Shown here: positions 28,673 to 37,332 of the stretch, piece by piece
Layout of the letters: each line of letters begins with the position of its first letter
Position numbering within the stretch: the first letter of the stretch is position 1
Assembly (NCBI RefSeq): GCF_018131015.1
Contig: NZ_JAFCJJ010000004.1
Location: forward strand, 344,076-408,075
DNA length: 64,000 bases
Reading direction: 5' to 3'
Source: Bradyrhizobium diazoefficiens
Lineage (GTDB): Bacteria; Pseudomonadota; Alphaproteobacteria; Rhizobiales; Xanthobacteraceae
Translations under genes and position numbers: made by a program
The notes under the pieces: generated by a model
Database searches by the model: none
Told to the model about the DNA's origin: nothing
Seen by the model: only the letters and a program-made list of their open reading frames with translations

Positions 28673-28833
28673 GGCATTACTGCCTAAACTTGCTCTCTGT
28701 CCTGCCCGAGAGCGCGGCCGCAATGGCTCGAAGAATAAGCCTTCGGTAAGAAAAATGTAAGCCGAATATCAAGTGTGCCCTGTGATGCTGTGGCACCGTC
28801 GTGCCATTGGATAAATCAGCGGGAGACACCGCG

Positions 28834-29073
28834 ATGAGCACGATATTCAGCACAACGGAATTGCAACGGACCTTCGCGCCGGCCAGAATGGGCGGAGTTT
28901 TCTTTAGATTTCAGCTCGCATTTCGGGAATGGCGGCAGCGTCGAAGGGTACGCGCGAGCCTGTCCGCCCTCAGCGACTGGGAGTTGCAGGACATCGGTAC
29001 CACGCGCGGCGAGATCGACTATGTCGCCTCGCATCGCGACAGCGATCCTCGGGGAGCTCTGCCCGCCGGATAG
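28834..29073 (+). CDS. DUF1127 small protein
   Basis: 79 residues ending with the DUF1127 signature LSALSDWELQDIGTTRGEID preceded by a basic helix WRQRRRVRASL. DUF1127 proteins of alphaproteobacteria are small, often RNA- or stress-linked proteins. ATG 28834 follows GGGAGA; the in-frame GTG at 28801 is less likely. A GC hairpin follows before the convergent gene. Confidence 0.82.
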   Translation: MSTIFSTTELQRTFAPARMGGVFFRFQLAFREWRQRRRVRASLSALSDWELQDIGTTRGEIDYVASHRDSDPRGALPAG

Positions 29074-29111
29074 GTCCAGAATTTGCCGGCACGCGCAACC
29101 TCGCGAAGATA

Positions 29112-29129
29112 AGGGGCCTTGCGGCCCCT
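29112..29129. terminator. Bidirectional hairpin between convergent small genes
   Basis: AGGGGCC-TTGC-GGCCCCT is a perfect 7-bp stem with a 4-base loop, placed 38 bp after the DUF1127 stop and just after the convergent gene's stop at 29136. It could serve both genes. Only a short T-containing tail is present. Confidence 0.6.
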
Positions 29130-29135
29130 CGTCAT

Positions 29136-29417
29136 TCACCAGCGGCGCCAGTGGCGGTGGCCCCAGCCCCACGGTCGGCCGCCATAGTACCGCCGCGGGC
29201 CGCCGTAATAGCCATAGGCGCCGTAGTAGTTCGGACGCCACCAGCAGCGGCCCCAGGCGTTGCAGACCATACGTACCTGATCGACATTTGCGGCTGGCCC
29301 GCTTGCGATCCGGTCGGCCTGCGGAAGGCCGTTCGGCATCGCCGCCATCGCTTGTCCCGATGCGAGTGCAACGCCGCCGATCGCCGCAAGGCCGAGCAAA
29401 GCAATTTTCAGTTTCAT
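29136..29417 (-). CDS. Small secreted GCG-CRPN-type protein
   Basis: 93 residues: signal peptide (MKLKIALLGLAAIGGVALAS, cleavage after AMA), a short linker, the cysteine motif VCNAWGRCWWRPN, then a Gly/Tyr/Trp/Arg-rich tail ending GWGHRHWRRW. The C-x-x-x-x-x-C-x-x-R-P-N element resembles the GCG_CRPN repeat-associated family of rhizobial secreted proteins. Function unknown; the tail suggests envelope interaction. Confidence 0.75.
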   Translation of the reverse strand: MKLKIALLGLAAIGGVALASGQAMAAMPNGLPQADRIASGPAANVDQVRMVCNAWGRCWWRPNYYGAYGYYGGPRRYYGGRPWGWGHRHWRRW

Positions 29418-29522
29418 CGCGATCTCCCTCTTTGGTGGCGAGAGAACCTGCGGGAGATCAATTGGTTGCTATCGCGGCGCGGGTGGACGAGGAATTTAAT
29501 CTTCGTGAATGGAGGTTCAGCT

Positions 29523-30344
29523 TCACCGTCCGGAAAACTGCGGCTTGCGCTTCGCCATGAAGGCCTGCCGGCCCTCGCGAAAATCCGCCGAGTCCATGCA
29601 GGCGGTGCCGATCGCCCTGACTGCGTCCATGTCGCGCCGGCTCTCGTCCTTCAGCACCTCGGCGATTGTGATCTTGGCGGCCTTGATCGCGAGCGGCGCG
29701 TTCTGCGAGATCGTCTCCGCGATCGCCATGGTCTCGCCCCACAACTGGTCCTCCGGGAACAGGCGTTCGACAAGGCCGATCCGCAGCGCCTCGGCGGCGT
29801 CGATATGCATGCCCGTGTACATCAAGAGCCGCGCCCAGGACGGGCCGACCAACGACACCAGGTGGCGCAGGCCGTCATAGCCATAAGCGATGCCGAGCCT
29901 GGCGGCGGGAATGCCGAACTGGCTGCCATGCGCGGCAATGCGGATGTCGGCGAGCATCGCGACCTGCATGCCGCCGCCGAGGCAAAACCCCTGGATGCAG
30001 GCGATGGTCGGCTTCGGGTAGTCGGCGAGCAGCGCGCGCTGGGCGGCGCTGCGTCTTGCATAGTCCTCGGAGGCGGCGGCGTTGTGCCGGGTCTTCTCGA
30101 ACTGGCTGATGTCGGCGCCGGACACGAACGCCTTGCCGCCGGCGCCGCGCAGGATCACGACGCGCACCGTCTCGTCGTCGCGCAGGCTGGTCAAGGCCTC
30201 GCCAAAGCCCTCCCACATCTCCAGCGACATGGCATTGCGCTTGTCGGGATTGTTGAAGGTGACCACGCCGACGCCATCGCCGGCGTGTTTGAGGATCCTG
30301 CCGTCAGCGTAGGAAACTTCGGTCGTGCTGGAGATCCCGGGCAT
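29523..30344 (-). CDS. Enoyl-CoA hydratase/isomerase family protein
   Basis: 273-residue crotonase. The oxyanion-hole segments are KAFVSGADISQF and GFCLGGGMQVAMLADIRIAA; the catalytic-region segment is GIPAARLGIAYGYDGLRHLV, where the second glutamate of classical hydratases is not obvious, so another acyl-CoA chemistry is possible. The C-terminus RKPQFSGR is typical. ATG 30344 (MPGISSTTEV) is preferred over a longer ORF start. Confidence 0.86.
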   Translation of the reverse strand: MPGISSTTEVSYADGRILKHAGDGVGVVTFNNPDKRNAMSLEMWEGFGEALTSLRDDETVRVVILRGAGGKAFVSGADISQFEKTRHNAAASEDYARRSAAQRALLADYPKPTIACIQGFCLGGGMQVAMLADIRIAAHGSQFGIPAARLGIAYGYDGLRHLVSLVGPSWARLLMYTGMHIDAAEALRIGLVERLFPEDQLWGETMAIAETISQNAPLAIKAAKITIAEVLKDESRRDMDAVRAIGTACMDSADFREGRQAFMAKRKPQFSGR

Positions 30345-30464
30345 CGCGCGCTCGCTTGTCGTAGGCCGAGGCGCAATGTGCGTCGGCGCGAGGGGCCGGG
30401 TCAACCGCGGCGGGGCGAGGGGCCTTGCATCCGCCCGTGCCGCGATTGCATGGCGCGGATGCGC

Positions 30465-31805
30465 CTACTGCACCATATGTGCGGTCAGCGGATGGTTGGC
30501 GGCACGACCGAAGAACGCGGCCTCTTCGGCGGTCGCCTCCAGCAATTGCTCGTCCTGGTGATAGACGTCGTTGCGAAACTGGATGGTCTGGTCCCTGGTC
30601 ATCCATGCCGTGAGGTAGACCCAGGCCACCGGCACCTTCTTCGCCATCGCGACCTCCAGATGCTGCCCGCTCGCGATCTCCGCGTCGATCGCCGCGCGGT
30701 TCCATTTCGGCTGGTCCTTCAACAGCCAGGCGGCGAGGTCGCGCACATTGTCGACGCGCGAGCAGCCATGGGAGTCGAAGCGGTAGTCGTCGTTGAACAG
30801 ATTGCGCTGGTTGGTGTCGTGCATGTAGACCGAGTAGGCGTTCGGCATGTCGATCTTGACCGCACCGAGCGCGTTGAATGTGCCGTTCTGCTGCCGTACG
30901 GTGAAGTTCGGCGTGTGCGTGCCCGACCAGTCGACCGAATGCGGATCGAGCGGATGGTCATGAGCGTCGAGCACATCCATGTGCATGCGTGACAGGTAGC
31001 CCGGGTCCTTGCGCATGTGCGCCGAGATTTCCGTCTTGGCGATCGAGGGCGGCACGGTCCAGGTCGGATTGAGCACGACACCGGTGATCTCTGCGGTCAG
31101 CGTGGGCGAGGGTTTTTCGGTCTTGCCGACGATGACGCGATAGCGCCGCACCACGACGTCGTTCTCGACCGCTTCGGCAAAAGCCGCGGGGATGTTGACC
31201 ACGACGTAGCGCTGGCCAAAGCCGAAATTCATGTTCTCGAGCCGCTCGAGCGATGCCTCGAGCTGGCGGATGCGCTTCTGCACGGGCACGTTCATCGCCG
31301 CGATGGTTCGCGCGGTCATCGCGCCGGTCGGGGCGAGGCCGTGGCGGGCCTGGAAGCGCTTGACGGCGTCGGTGAGGTCCTGATCGAAGGCGCCGCTGCT
31401 CTTGTCGGCGGCGAGATCGCCGGACACGATCAGCCGCTGGCGCAGCAATTCGTCGTTGGCGCCGGGGACGCCGGCGGCGAACCTGGCGTCGGCGGGGATG
31501 GTGGGCCAGCCGCCGCGCACCGCGAGGGCGGAATAGCTGAACGCGGCGTCCTTGATCCGCTGGGCCGTCCCTTCGTCGAAGGTGGGCTCATGGGTCATTG
31601 CCAGCGCCGCGGCCGAGCGGCCCTCGGCGGTCGAAGCGGGCGCTGCAGCTTTCGGCGCAGCGACGTGGGCCGGGTTGGGGGTGGCCGGCACCGTGCCCGC
31701 GGTCGCTGGCCTCGGAGCGGCCTGGCCCGTGGTCTCGGTCTGCGCCAGCGCGGAGGCGCTTGCCAAGAGGCCAACGGCAACGATCACGGCGTGGCGCTTC
31801 GTCAT
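30465..31805 (-). CDS. L,D-transpeptidase (YcbB-like, YkuD fold) with peptidoglycan-binding domain
   Basis: 446 residues. Signal peptide (VIVAVGLLASASALAQ), an Ala/Pro-rich linker to about residue 60, a helical region with a peptidoglycan-binding repeat (DAVKRFQARHGLAPTGAMTA), then the YkuD catalytic domain with YRVIVGKTEKPSPTL and the active site SHGCSRVDN (catalytic Cys). It forms 3-3 cross-links in periplasmic peptidoglycan. ATG 31805 begins the signal peptide; a longer ORF to 32060 is rejected. Confidence 0.88.
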   Translation of the reverse strand: MTKRHAVIVAVGLLASASALAQTETTGQAAPRPATAGTVPATPNPAHVAAPKAAAPASTAEGRSAAALAMTHEPTFDEGTAQRIKDAAFSYSALAVRGGWPTIPADARFAAGVPGANDELLRQRLIVSGDLAADKSSGAFDQDLTDAVKRFQARHGLAPTGAMTARTIAAMNVPVQKRIRQLEASLERLENMNFGFGQRYVVVNIPAAFAEAVENDVVVRRYRVIVGKTEKPSPTLTAEITGVVLNPTWTVPPSIAKTEISAHMRKDPGYLSRMHMDVLDAHDHPLDPHSVDWSGTHTPNFTVRQQNGTFNALGAVKIDMPNAYSVYMHDTNQRNLFNDDYRFDSHGCSRVDNVRDLAAWLLKDQPKWNRAAIDAEIASGQHLEVAMAKKVPVAWVYLTAWMTRDQTIQFRNDVYHQDEQLLEATAEEAAFFGRAANHPLTAHMVQ

Positions 31806-31933
31806 GTGTCTGGTCTTCCCCCATGAGGCCCGGCAGCGCGGGCTCTGGATTAAGTCGCGACAGGGGCGCGATGGGTTCGCGAAAACCGCGGCGGATGGCG
31901 GACGAGGGCCTGGAAAAGCGCCGCCAAAGGCAA

Positions 31934-31959
31934 GAAAAAAGGGGCGGTCAGCCCGCCCC
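31934..31959 (-). terminator. Intrinsic terminator of the XRE regulator gene
   Basis: Read on the minus strand, GGGGCGG-GCTGA-CCGCCCC is followed by six T (A31935-31940 on the plus strand). It lies 115 bp after the XRE stop at 32074 and upstream of the L,D-transpeptidase gene, separating the two. Confidence 0.82.
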
Positions 31960-32073
31960 CTGAAAAAAAGCCGCGCGCGGACAGCGCGCGCGGGCCGTGT
32001 GCTGCCCAATCCGGCCGCGCCCCCGAGCGCGGCGGATCGAGCATCGGCCTTGCAGGCCATGCCTCGGACGATC

Positions 32074-32466
32074 TCAGCCCTCGTTGGCGGCGATCGATTC
32101 CATCAGCGAGACGAGCTGACGTTGCACCGTCTGGTCCTTGATCTTGCTGTAGGCGCGCAGCAGGCGGAGGCTGAAGGCGCTGTCGAGGAACAGCAGGCTC
32201 TCGACTTCGCGCGCCTTGTTGTCGCCGTCATAGAAGAAGGTCACGGGCACATCGAGGGCGGAGGCGATCTGCTGAAGCCGGGCCGCGCCGACGCGATTGA
32301 CGCCCTTCTCGTATTTCTGGACCTGCTGGAAGCTGACGCCGAGCTTCTCGCCCAGCTCGGCCTGCGAGATCTTCATCTCGACGCGCCGCAGACGGATACG
32401 CTTGCCAAGCTCGATGTCCGGCTTGCCGGCACTGCGCTGCTTCATTCTTTTCGCCGCTGTTTTCAT
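32074..32466 (-). CDS. XRE-family (Cro/CI) transcriptional regulator
   Basis: 130 residues: a basic N-terminus, an XRE helix-turn-helix (KRIRLRRVEMKISQAELGEK, then LGVSFQQVQKYEKGVNRVGA) and an alphaproteobacterial C-terminal extension (FLDSAFSLRLLRAYSKIKD). Such SinR-like regulators control stress or motility genes in several alphaproteobacteria. It starts 10 bp after the end of the LysR gene, so the two are likely co-transcribed. A T-tailed hairpin lies downstream. Confidence 0.87.
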   Translation of the reverse strand: MKTAAKRMKQRSAGKPDIELGKRIRLRRVEMKISQAELGEKLGVSFQQVQKYEKGVNRVGAARLQQIASALDVPVTFFYDGDNKAREVESLLFLDSAFSLRLLRAYSKIKDQTVQRQLVSLMESIAANEG

Positions 32467-32476
32467 AACTTTCTTC

Positions 32477-33523
32477 TCACCGTTCTTCGGTTGAAAATCC
32501 CCCGAAGAGCTGGGTCAGGGGTTCGCCCACATACGAGTTCTCGAACTCGTGCGGATGCACGAATTCTTCCTTAAACCACGGGAAGCGAGCTGGATTGAAA
32601 GCTTCGATCAGCCAGTCAATCATGTGCCGCACGCGCGGAATCCGGCCGCTACCAGCGTGGTAGGACAGCCAGATATCCAGCGGTCGGTTCAGCTCGACCT
32701 CCAGTGGAATCAACTTCCCGCCCAGCGCAATGGCATAGCTCGGGAAGACGCCGATGCCGGCACCATTCGCGACAGCCCAGTAGTTGGCGCTGGAGACGTT
32801 GGTCTTCATGACCAGAAGGTCACGTTCCGGAACGCCCGGGAAGAAGCTCTCGAAGGTTTCCTTGGCGGCGATCTGGTCGGCGAATTGCAGCACCAGGCGG
32901 TGCTTGACCAATTCCGCCGCCGTGCGCGGCGCGCCATGTTTCTCGACATACTGCTTGGAGGCCCAGAACATCAGGTGCATGCGGCCGAGCCGCACCAGCT
33001 TGACGTCGAGCGTTGAGGGCCGCGACAGGTGGATGGCGACGTCGGCCTCGTGGCGGGAGACGTCGGCCGAGCGCATCGCGCAATGCAGGTCGACCAGGAT
33101 CTTCGGATAGGCCTGCTGGAATTCGACCAGCCGCGGGGCCAGCCAGAACGTGCCGAGCCCCTCGGTCACGGCCACCCGGACCTCGCCCGAGAGCGCGTTG
33201 ACCGACGGATCGCTGGCACGCAGCACGTCGAAGGTCGCTGCCTCCATCCGCTCGACCGCGGAGACCACAAGCGCGCCCTCGTCGGTCAGATGGGTGCCGT
33301 GCACGTCGCGGGTGAAAAGGGTGGTGCCGGTCTGGCGCTCGAAATCATCGATTCTCCGCCGCACGGCATTGATCGACAGGGACAGCCGCTCGGCTGCCGA
33401 GCGGAAACTGCCGCAGCGGACGACTTCCAAGAATATGCGGGCCGCGTCCCAATCGGAGAGCCGGCCGAGATTTGCTTTTTGGCGTTCCTCCAGTGGAACG
33501 CCCCTTTCCGCCAAGGAGTGCAT
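32477..33523 (-). CDS. LysR-family transcriptional regulator
   Basis: 348 residues, longer than the usual 300 because of a charged N-terminal extension of about 25 residues (MHSLAERGVPLEERQKANLG) before the winged helix (DWDAARIFLEVVRCGSFRSA, LSLSINAVRRRIDDFERQTG). The effector domain follows (GEVRVAVTEGLGTFWLAPRL). No Met lies between the extension and the helix, so ATG 33523 is kept. It probably heads an operon with the XRE gene. Targets unknown. Confidence 0.85.
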   Translation of the reverse strand: MHSLAERGVPLEERQKANLGRLSDWDAARIFLEVVRCGSFRSAAERLSLSINAVRRRIDDFERQTGTTLFTRDVHGTHLTDEGALVVSAVERMEAATFDVLRASDPSVNALSGEVRVAVTEGLGTFWLAPRLVEFQQAYPKILVDLHCAMRSADVSRHEADVAIHLSRPSTLDVKLVRLGRMHLMFWASKQYVEKHGAPRTAAELVKHRLVLQFADQIAAKETFESFFPGVPERDLLVMKTNVSSANYWAVANGAGIGVFPSYAIALGGKLIPLEVELNRPLDIWLSYHAGSGRIPRVRHMIDWLIEAFNPARFPWFKEEFVHPHEFENSYVGEPLTQLFGGFSTEER

Positions 33524-34026
33524 ACAAGTCCCTTCGGGCCGCTAAACTGGCAGAATCTTGCACAAACCACAACCACGACGGGTTGGGGATCGGCGAGTTT
33601 TGAACGTCATCCTTTCCGTCTCGTGAGCGGTATTTGGGTGTGCATGGGGTGGGAATCGGGCAGAAGATCGCCCGGAAGAGGGGTGCGCGTGCGTTCCGTT
33701 GCGAGCCTTCACATGGCTGCGGGAGTGCCGGGTCTTTCTGGGCCTGACGGCGTCTCAGCCGAATTTGTGCAGCTTTGCCGAATGCATCGTGCCGGGCCGG
33801 CGTCCGCTTTCAAGCTTCATCGTTTCAAATCCCATCGCCTGCGTTTGAGCTGTCTTGACCGTCGTCGATCGCGCGGTCGGGCGGAAGCGAAGGGAACCGC
33901 AGTTTCGAAGTTGCAACGTGCTGAAATCATGTTCGAAGGCAGGGACTGCTCGTGCTATCCTCTCCGCGCTTCGGCGGGCGAGGGGATCGTCGCATTCCGC
34001 AGGCCGAATTAACGGAAAGAAAGCCG
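33524..34026. other. 503-bp stretch with no recognised gene
   Basis: Contains the presumed LysR promoter on the minus strand. An open frame crosses it on the plus strand, but its sequence has no family features and it begins antisense to the LysR gene, so I do not call it. No repeat or RNA gene was recognised. Confidence 0.6.
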
Positions 34027-34293
34027 GTGTCGCATTCAGACGAACAATTGCAGTCGGTGCTGGAAACGCTCGAAGAATGCCGCAAGGCGCTCAATGCGTG
34101 CAACAGCCGTGAATCGGCCGAGTTGCTGTCCATCGTCATCCTCGATGTGCGGATGAAGCTCAAAGGAATTGACAGTGCCGACCTTCGGGCATTGTGCGAC
34201 GAAATGCTGCGGGGCGCTGCTAGCGAGCCGCCGCCCTCTTCCAAGCAGACGCAGGACCAGCCCCGGCGTCCGCTGCTCCGCGTGGTGAAGTAG
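34027..34293 (+). CDS. Small hypothetical protein
   Basis: 88 residues from GTG 34027, preceded by GGAAAG. Two predicted helices (EQLQSVLETLEECRKALNAC and SADLRALCDEMLRG) flank ESAELLSIVILDVRMKLKGI; the end is Lys/Arg/Pro-rich. All cytoplasmic, no signal peptide. I do not recognise the family, but the composition looks like a real protein and small proteins of this kind recur in Bradyrhizobium. The frame is open upstream to 33952, so the start is uncertain. Confidence 0.5.
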   Translation: MSHSDEQLQSVLETLEECRKALNACNSRESAELLSIVILDVRMKLKGIDSADLRALCDEMLRGAASEPPPSSKQTQDQPRRPLLRVVK

Positions 34294-34347
34294 CCGCGCC
34301 GCCTGGTCTCGCGCCTGCGCGAGATCTGTGCGCGTCCCGGTGTCGCA

Positions 34348-34361
34348 TCTGTGATCACAGA
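34348..34361. promoter_or_regulatory. 14-bp perfect palindrome upstream of ccdA
   Basis: TCTGTGATCACAGA lies 139 bp before the ccdA start. The half-site TGTGA resembles CRP/FNR-type half-sites but without the normal 6-bp spacer. It could be an operator; evidence is weak. Confidence 0.3.
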
Positions 34362-34499
34362 CGGCATCGGGAGGAGCCTTGGTTTTCCGCGCCCCAGTTG
34401 CGCATTCTCCCGCATCGGTTACACCAGAGCCGATTCGGCTCCGGGCCGCGCGCAGTCCCTGCGCGCCGGACCGGTGCCTGAGATGGCTCCGACTGCATC

Positions 34500-35231
34500 A
34501 TGCAAAATGTTTCGATCCCGGCGGCCCTGATCGCCGGCCTCGTCAGCTTCCTCTCGCCTTGCGTCCTGCCCCTGGTTCCGCCCTATCTGATCTACCTCAC
34601 CGGCGCCACGATCGAGCATGTCGAGAGCGACGAGCCGGCCTCGGCCTCCAAGCGCGCGATCATGATGTCGGCGCTGCTGTTCGTGCTCGGCTTCTCCACG
34701 GTGTTCGTGGCGCTCGGCGCCAGCGCCTCGCTGGTCGGCGGGCTGATCCGCGCCTGGTCGGCGGAGCTGTCGATCCTCGCCGGCATCGTCATCATGGTCA
34801 TGGGCCTGCACTTCCTCGGACTGACGCGCATCGGCCTGTTGATGCGCGAGGGCCGGCTGCCGATCCCCAAGCCGGTCGGGTTGTGGGGCGCCTACATCAT
34901 GGGGCTTGCCTTCGCCTTCGGCTGGACCCCCTGCATCGGCCCAATCCTCGCCGCGATCCTCTCGATCGCCGCGGCCGAAGCCACGGTGACGAAGGGCGCG
35001 GGCCTGCTCGCGGTCTATTCCGCCGGCCTCGGCATTCCCTTCCTGATCGCCGCGCTGATGATCGAGCAGTTCTCCACGCTGTTTGCGCGGATGAAGGGCC
35101 ACCTCGTCAATGTCGAGCGCGCCATGGGCGTGCTGATGGTGATCACCGGCATCGGATTCCTCACCGGCGCGGTCACCAATGTGAGCATCTGGCTGCTGGA
35201 GACGTTTCCGGCGCTGCAGTCGTTCGGCTAA
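34500..35231 (+). CDS. ccdA: Cytochrome c biogenesis protein CcdA (thiol-disulfide transporter)
   Basis: 243-residue membrane protein with six predicted helices. The paired redox cysteines are in FLSPCVLPLVPPYLIYLTG and FGWTPCIGPILAA, the hallmark of CcdA. It moves electrons from cytoplasmic thioredoxin to periplasmic thiols for haem attachment to c-type cytochromes; FixO and FixP in this window would need that pathway. ATG 34500 fits the family N-terminus. No partner thioredoxin gene is adjacent. Confidence 0.92.
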   Translation: MQNVSIPAALIAGLVSFLSPCVLPLVPPYLIYLTGATIEHVESDEPASASKRAIMMSALLFVLGFSTVFVALGASASLVGGLIRAWSAELSILAGIVIMVMGLHFLGLTRIGLLMREGRLPIPKPVGLWGAYIMGLAFAFGWTPCIGPILAAILSIAAAEATVTKGAGLLAVYSAGLGIPFLIAALMIEQFSTLFARMKGHLVNVERAMGVLMVITGIGFLTGAVTNVSIWLLETFPALQSFG

Positions 35232-35418
35232 GCCAGCGTGCTGATGACGGTTGTCCGGAACCGGCCACCTCGGCGTTCATCTCAAGTCGAAGCGCATCGG
35301 CAGTTCGTTCGGCGCTGTCCCCCTCTGGCGGTGCTTTGGGAAAACCCGGCAATCGGTAGGAACCTCGATCCCATGCTCGCGTTGCATGTCGCGGCGGCGG
35401 GCCGGTCGAGGAGGTTTC

Positions 35419-35793
35419 ATGGAAAAGAAGATCGCTGGACTATTGGGAGCAGTGGCGGCGCTCGGCACCGTCGCGGGTGCAAACGGCACGCCCGCCCCGG
35501 CTCCCTCGGACGTCCTGACGGCGAGGTCCTATGCTGATTTGCTCGAGCCGATTCCGAACGCGCTCCAGACCTTGCAGGCTCTGGACAAGGAAGCCGCGGC
35601 AAAGCCGACCGAAGCGAACGTTCAGGTCGCACAATTCTATCACCATCATCACCACCATCACCATCACGGCTACTATCACCACCACCATCACCATGGGTAT
35701 GGGCCGCGCGTCTACGTGGTGCCTCCTCGTCGCTACTATCGCCATCATCACCACCACCATCATCACCATCATCACGGCTACTATCGCTACTGA
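35419..35793 (+). CDS. Histidine-rich small protein
   Basis: 124 residues. An N-terminal hydrophobic segment (KKIAGLLGAVAALGTVAGAN) may be a weak signal peptide; a central helical part follows (SYADLLEPIPNALQTLQALD). The last 45 residues hold three histidine runs of 9, 6 and 11 separated by GYY, GYG and a PRVYVVPPRRYYR segment, ending HGYYRY. Such tails bind Ni, Zn, Cu or Co. The repeated CAC/CAT codons make the DNA locally AT-richer and repetitive. ATG 35419 follows GGAGG. Related rhizobial proteins are annotated only as hypothetical, to my knowledge. Confidence 0.75.
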   Translation: MEKKIAGLLGAVAALGTVAGANGTPAPAPSDVLTARSYADLLEPIPNALQTLQALDKEAAAKPTEANVQVAQFYHHHHHHHHHGYYHHHHHHGYGPRVYVVPPRRYYRHHHHHHHHHHHGYYRY

Positions 35794-35864
35794 GAGCCGG
35801 ATTGCGCGCCGGTGATGATCGGCGAGGCGCCGGAGATCTCGAAGATCGGATCGAGAGCCGGCGC

Positions 35865-36587
35865 TCAGCCCTGCCTGGCCTTGTCCTTCGCCGCCCGATG
35901 CAGATGTCGATAGGTGCCGTCGAAAACCGTGTCGGTCGACGACGTCCATTCGGTACCGGCCGCCAATGTCGGCCGGTTGGCGTAAATGCGCCTCGATTGC
36001 ACCTCGCGCTCGGCTGCCTCGTCTTCGTTCATCGGCTCGAGCTCGAGCCCCGACTCCTCGGGGATGACGATGATTTGCGCAAAGGGCTCTCCCGTTCGGA
36101 AGATGTGCGTTCGGCCTTCCGCCGGTGCCTTGAACACGCAAAAGAAGACCATCGGCCACCAGTTGCGGATCAGGGCCGGTACCGCGATCGGCACCGTGTC
36201 GGTGCGATCGAGATAGAAGCGAGGGTGGGGCTCGGTGCGAATGGCGAAGCCGCTTTCCACCTTCAGATCGAGGAGGAGCTGATAGGTGTAGTAGTTGTCG
36301 CCGAAGTTACGAAATGGCGGCCATTGCAGCCCTTCGTTCGGCGCGGGGCCCCATTCGCCGTCGAGGAGCAGGCGGCCGGCCTGGGTGCTGACGCGCAACT
36401 CATTGTCGTAGGGGTAAAACAGTTCGAGTCCGTATTGCGCGCTCTCCGAGAATGGCACGCAGTGCCAGGCCTGCTCGCGCGAGCCGTCGGCGCGCGGCTC
36501 ACGCGTGCCGGTCCAGCCCGGAATTTCGAGTCTTGTCCGCCGCGGAGCGAGCCGGGGTTCGTTCAGGCGATATTTGACCTTTTGCAT
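35865..36587 (-). CDS. Conserved hypothetical protein (possibly DUF6065)
   Basis: 240-residue soluble protein without signal peptide or membrane segment. It is rich in aromatic residues: EQAWHCVPFSESAQYGLELF, FRNFGDNYYTYQLLLDLKVE and LIRNWWPMVFFCVF. The layout resembles the DUF6065 group of unknown function, but I make that match from memory. A short charged C-terminus (AKDKARQG) ends it. Neighbours give no hint. Confidence 0.65.
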   Translation of the reverse strand: MQKVKYRLNEPRLAPRRTRLEIPGWTGTREPRADGSREQAWHCVPFSESAQYGLELFYPYDNELRVSTQAGRLLLDGEWGPAPNEGLQWPPFRNFGDNYYTYQLLLDLKVESGFAIRTEPHPRFYLDRTDTVPIAVPALIRNWWPMVFFCVFKAPAEGRTHIFRTGEPFAQIIVIPEESGLELEPMNEDEAAEREVQSRRIYANRPTLAAGTEWTSSTDTVFDGTYRHLHRAAKDKARQG

Positions 36588-36782
36588 GCTTCCCCCGGTG
36601 GTGAACCGGAATTGGAACGGGCTGCCAGGACGTAGGTTCCAGCCCGGGAAAAGCTGGCATGCTGTTGACGCCGCGAAGCGGGAAGACCAAGAACATCATG
36701 GGATTGCGGCTTTGGGCGGCAGACCCTCATGGCACAAATGGCGATCCGCCATTTACCAGCTTCACAGAATGAACGGAACGAG

Positions 36783-37313
36783 ATGGCGCCTCGGCTACAC
36801 TACGGAGCTACCGCGAAGGTTCTGCACTGGAGCATTGTCGCGCTTCTGCTCGTTCAATATCCACTCGGCTGGCTTATGCCGGACATCCATCGCGGCATGC
36901 AGCCGGGTGCCGGGATGACGTTTCACGTCTCGATTGGATTGGTCGTGCTGATGCTGATCGTGGTGCGTTTCGCCTGGCGGCTTACACACCCGGTCGCGCC
37001 CGAGAGTTCACTGCCGGCGTGGCAGAGGCTTACGTCCGAAGGCGTCCACTGGATGCTCTACGTGATGGTGTTGCTCACCACCGTCACCGGCTGGCTGTTT
37101 GCTTCCTTCCGCGGCTGGTCGATCACATTCTTCTACCTGCTTCCATTTCCGATGCTGTCCTCCGGCAACCCGGCGGCAGGCAAAGCGATCGATGGTCTGC
37201 ACCAGGCGGCCGAGTGGACGCTCCTGGGCTTGATCGCGCTGCACGTCCTCGTCGCCTTGCTCCACCTCCTGTACTATCGTGATCGTGTCATGAACCGGAT
37301 GTTGCCGGGCTGA
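36783..37313 (+). CDS. Cytochrome b561
   Basis: 176-residue dihaem membrane cytochrome of the bacterial b561 family. Four helices carry the haem histidines: LHWSIVALLLVQYPLGWLM, FHVSIGLVVLMLIVVRFAWR, VHWMLYVMVLLTTVTGWLF and LHVLVALLHLLYYRD. It accepts electrons from quinol and may dispose of superoxide-linked electrons. ATG 36783 gives the family length; in-frame ATGs at 36729 and 36735 are alternatives. Confidence 0.87.
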   Translation: MAPRLHYGATAKVLHWSIVALLLVQYPLGWLMPDIHRGMQPGAGMTFHVSIGLVVLMLIVVRFAWRLTHPVAPESSLPAWQRLTSEGVHWMLYVMVLLTTVTGWLFASFRGWSITFFYLLPFPMLSSGNPAAGKAIDGLHQAAEWTLLGLIALHVLVALLHLLYYRDRVMNRMLPG

Positions 37314-37332
37314 CGCCCTTGTCCTTCAGGCC

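Noticed and set aside
33029..34012. Plus-strand open frame across the LysR gene and the following gap
   Set aside because: Its first half is antisense to the LysR gene and its second half has no recognisable domain or ribosome site.
35440..36159. Minus-strand open frame rich in valine and methionine opposite the histidine-rich gene
   Set aside because: The low-complexity V/M run is only the antisense reading of the His codons and it spans two opposing genes.
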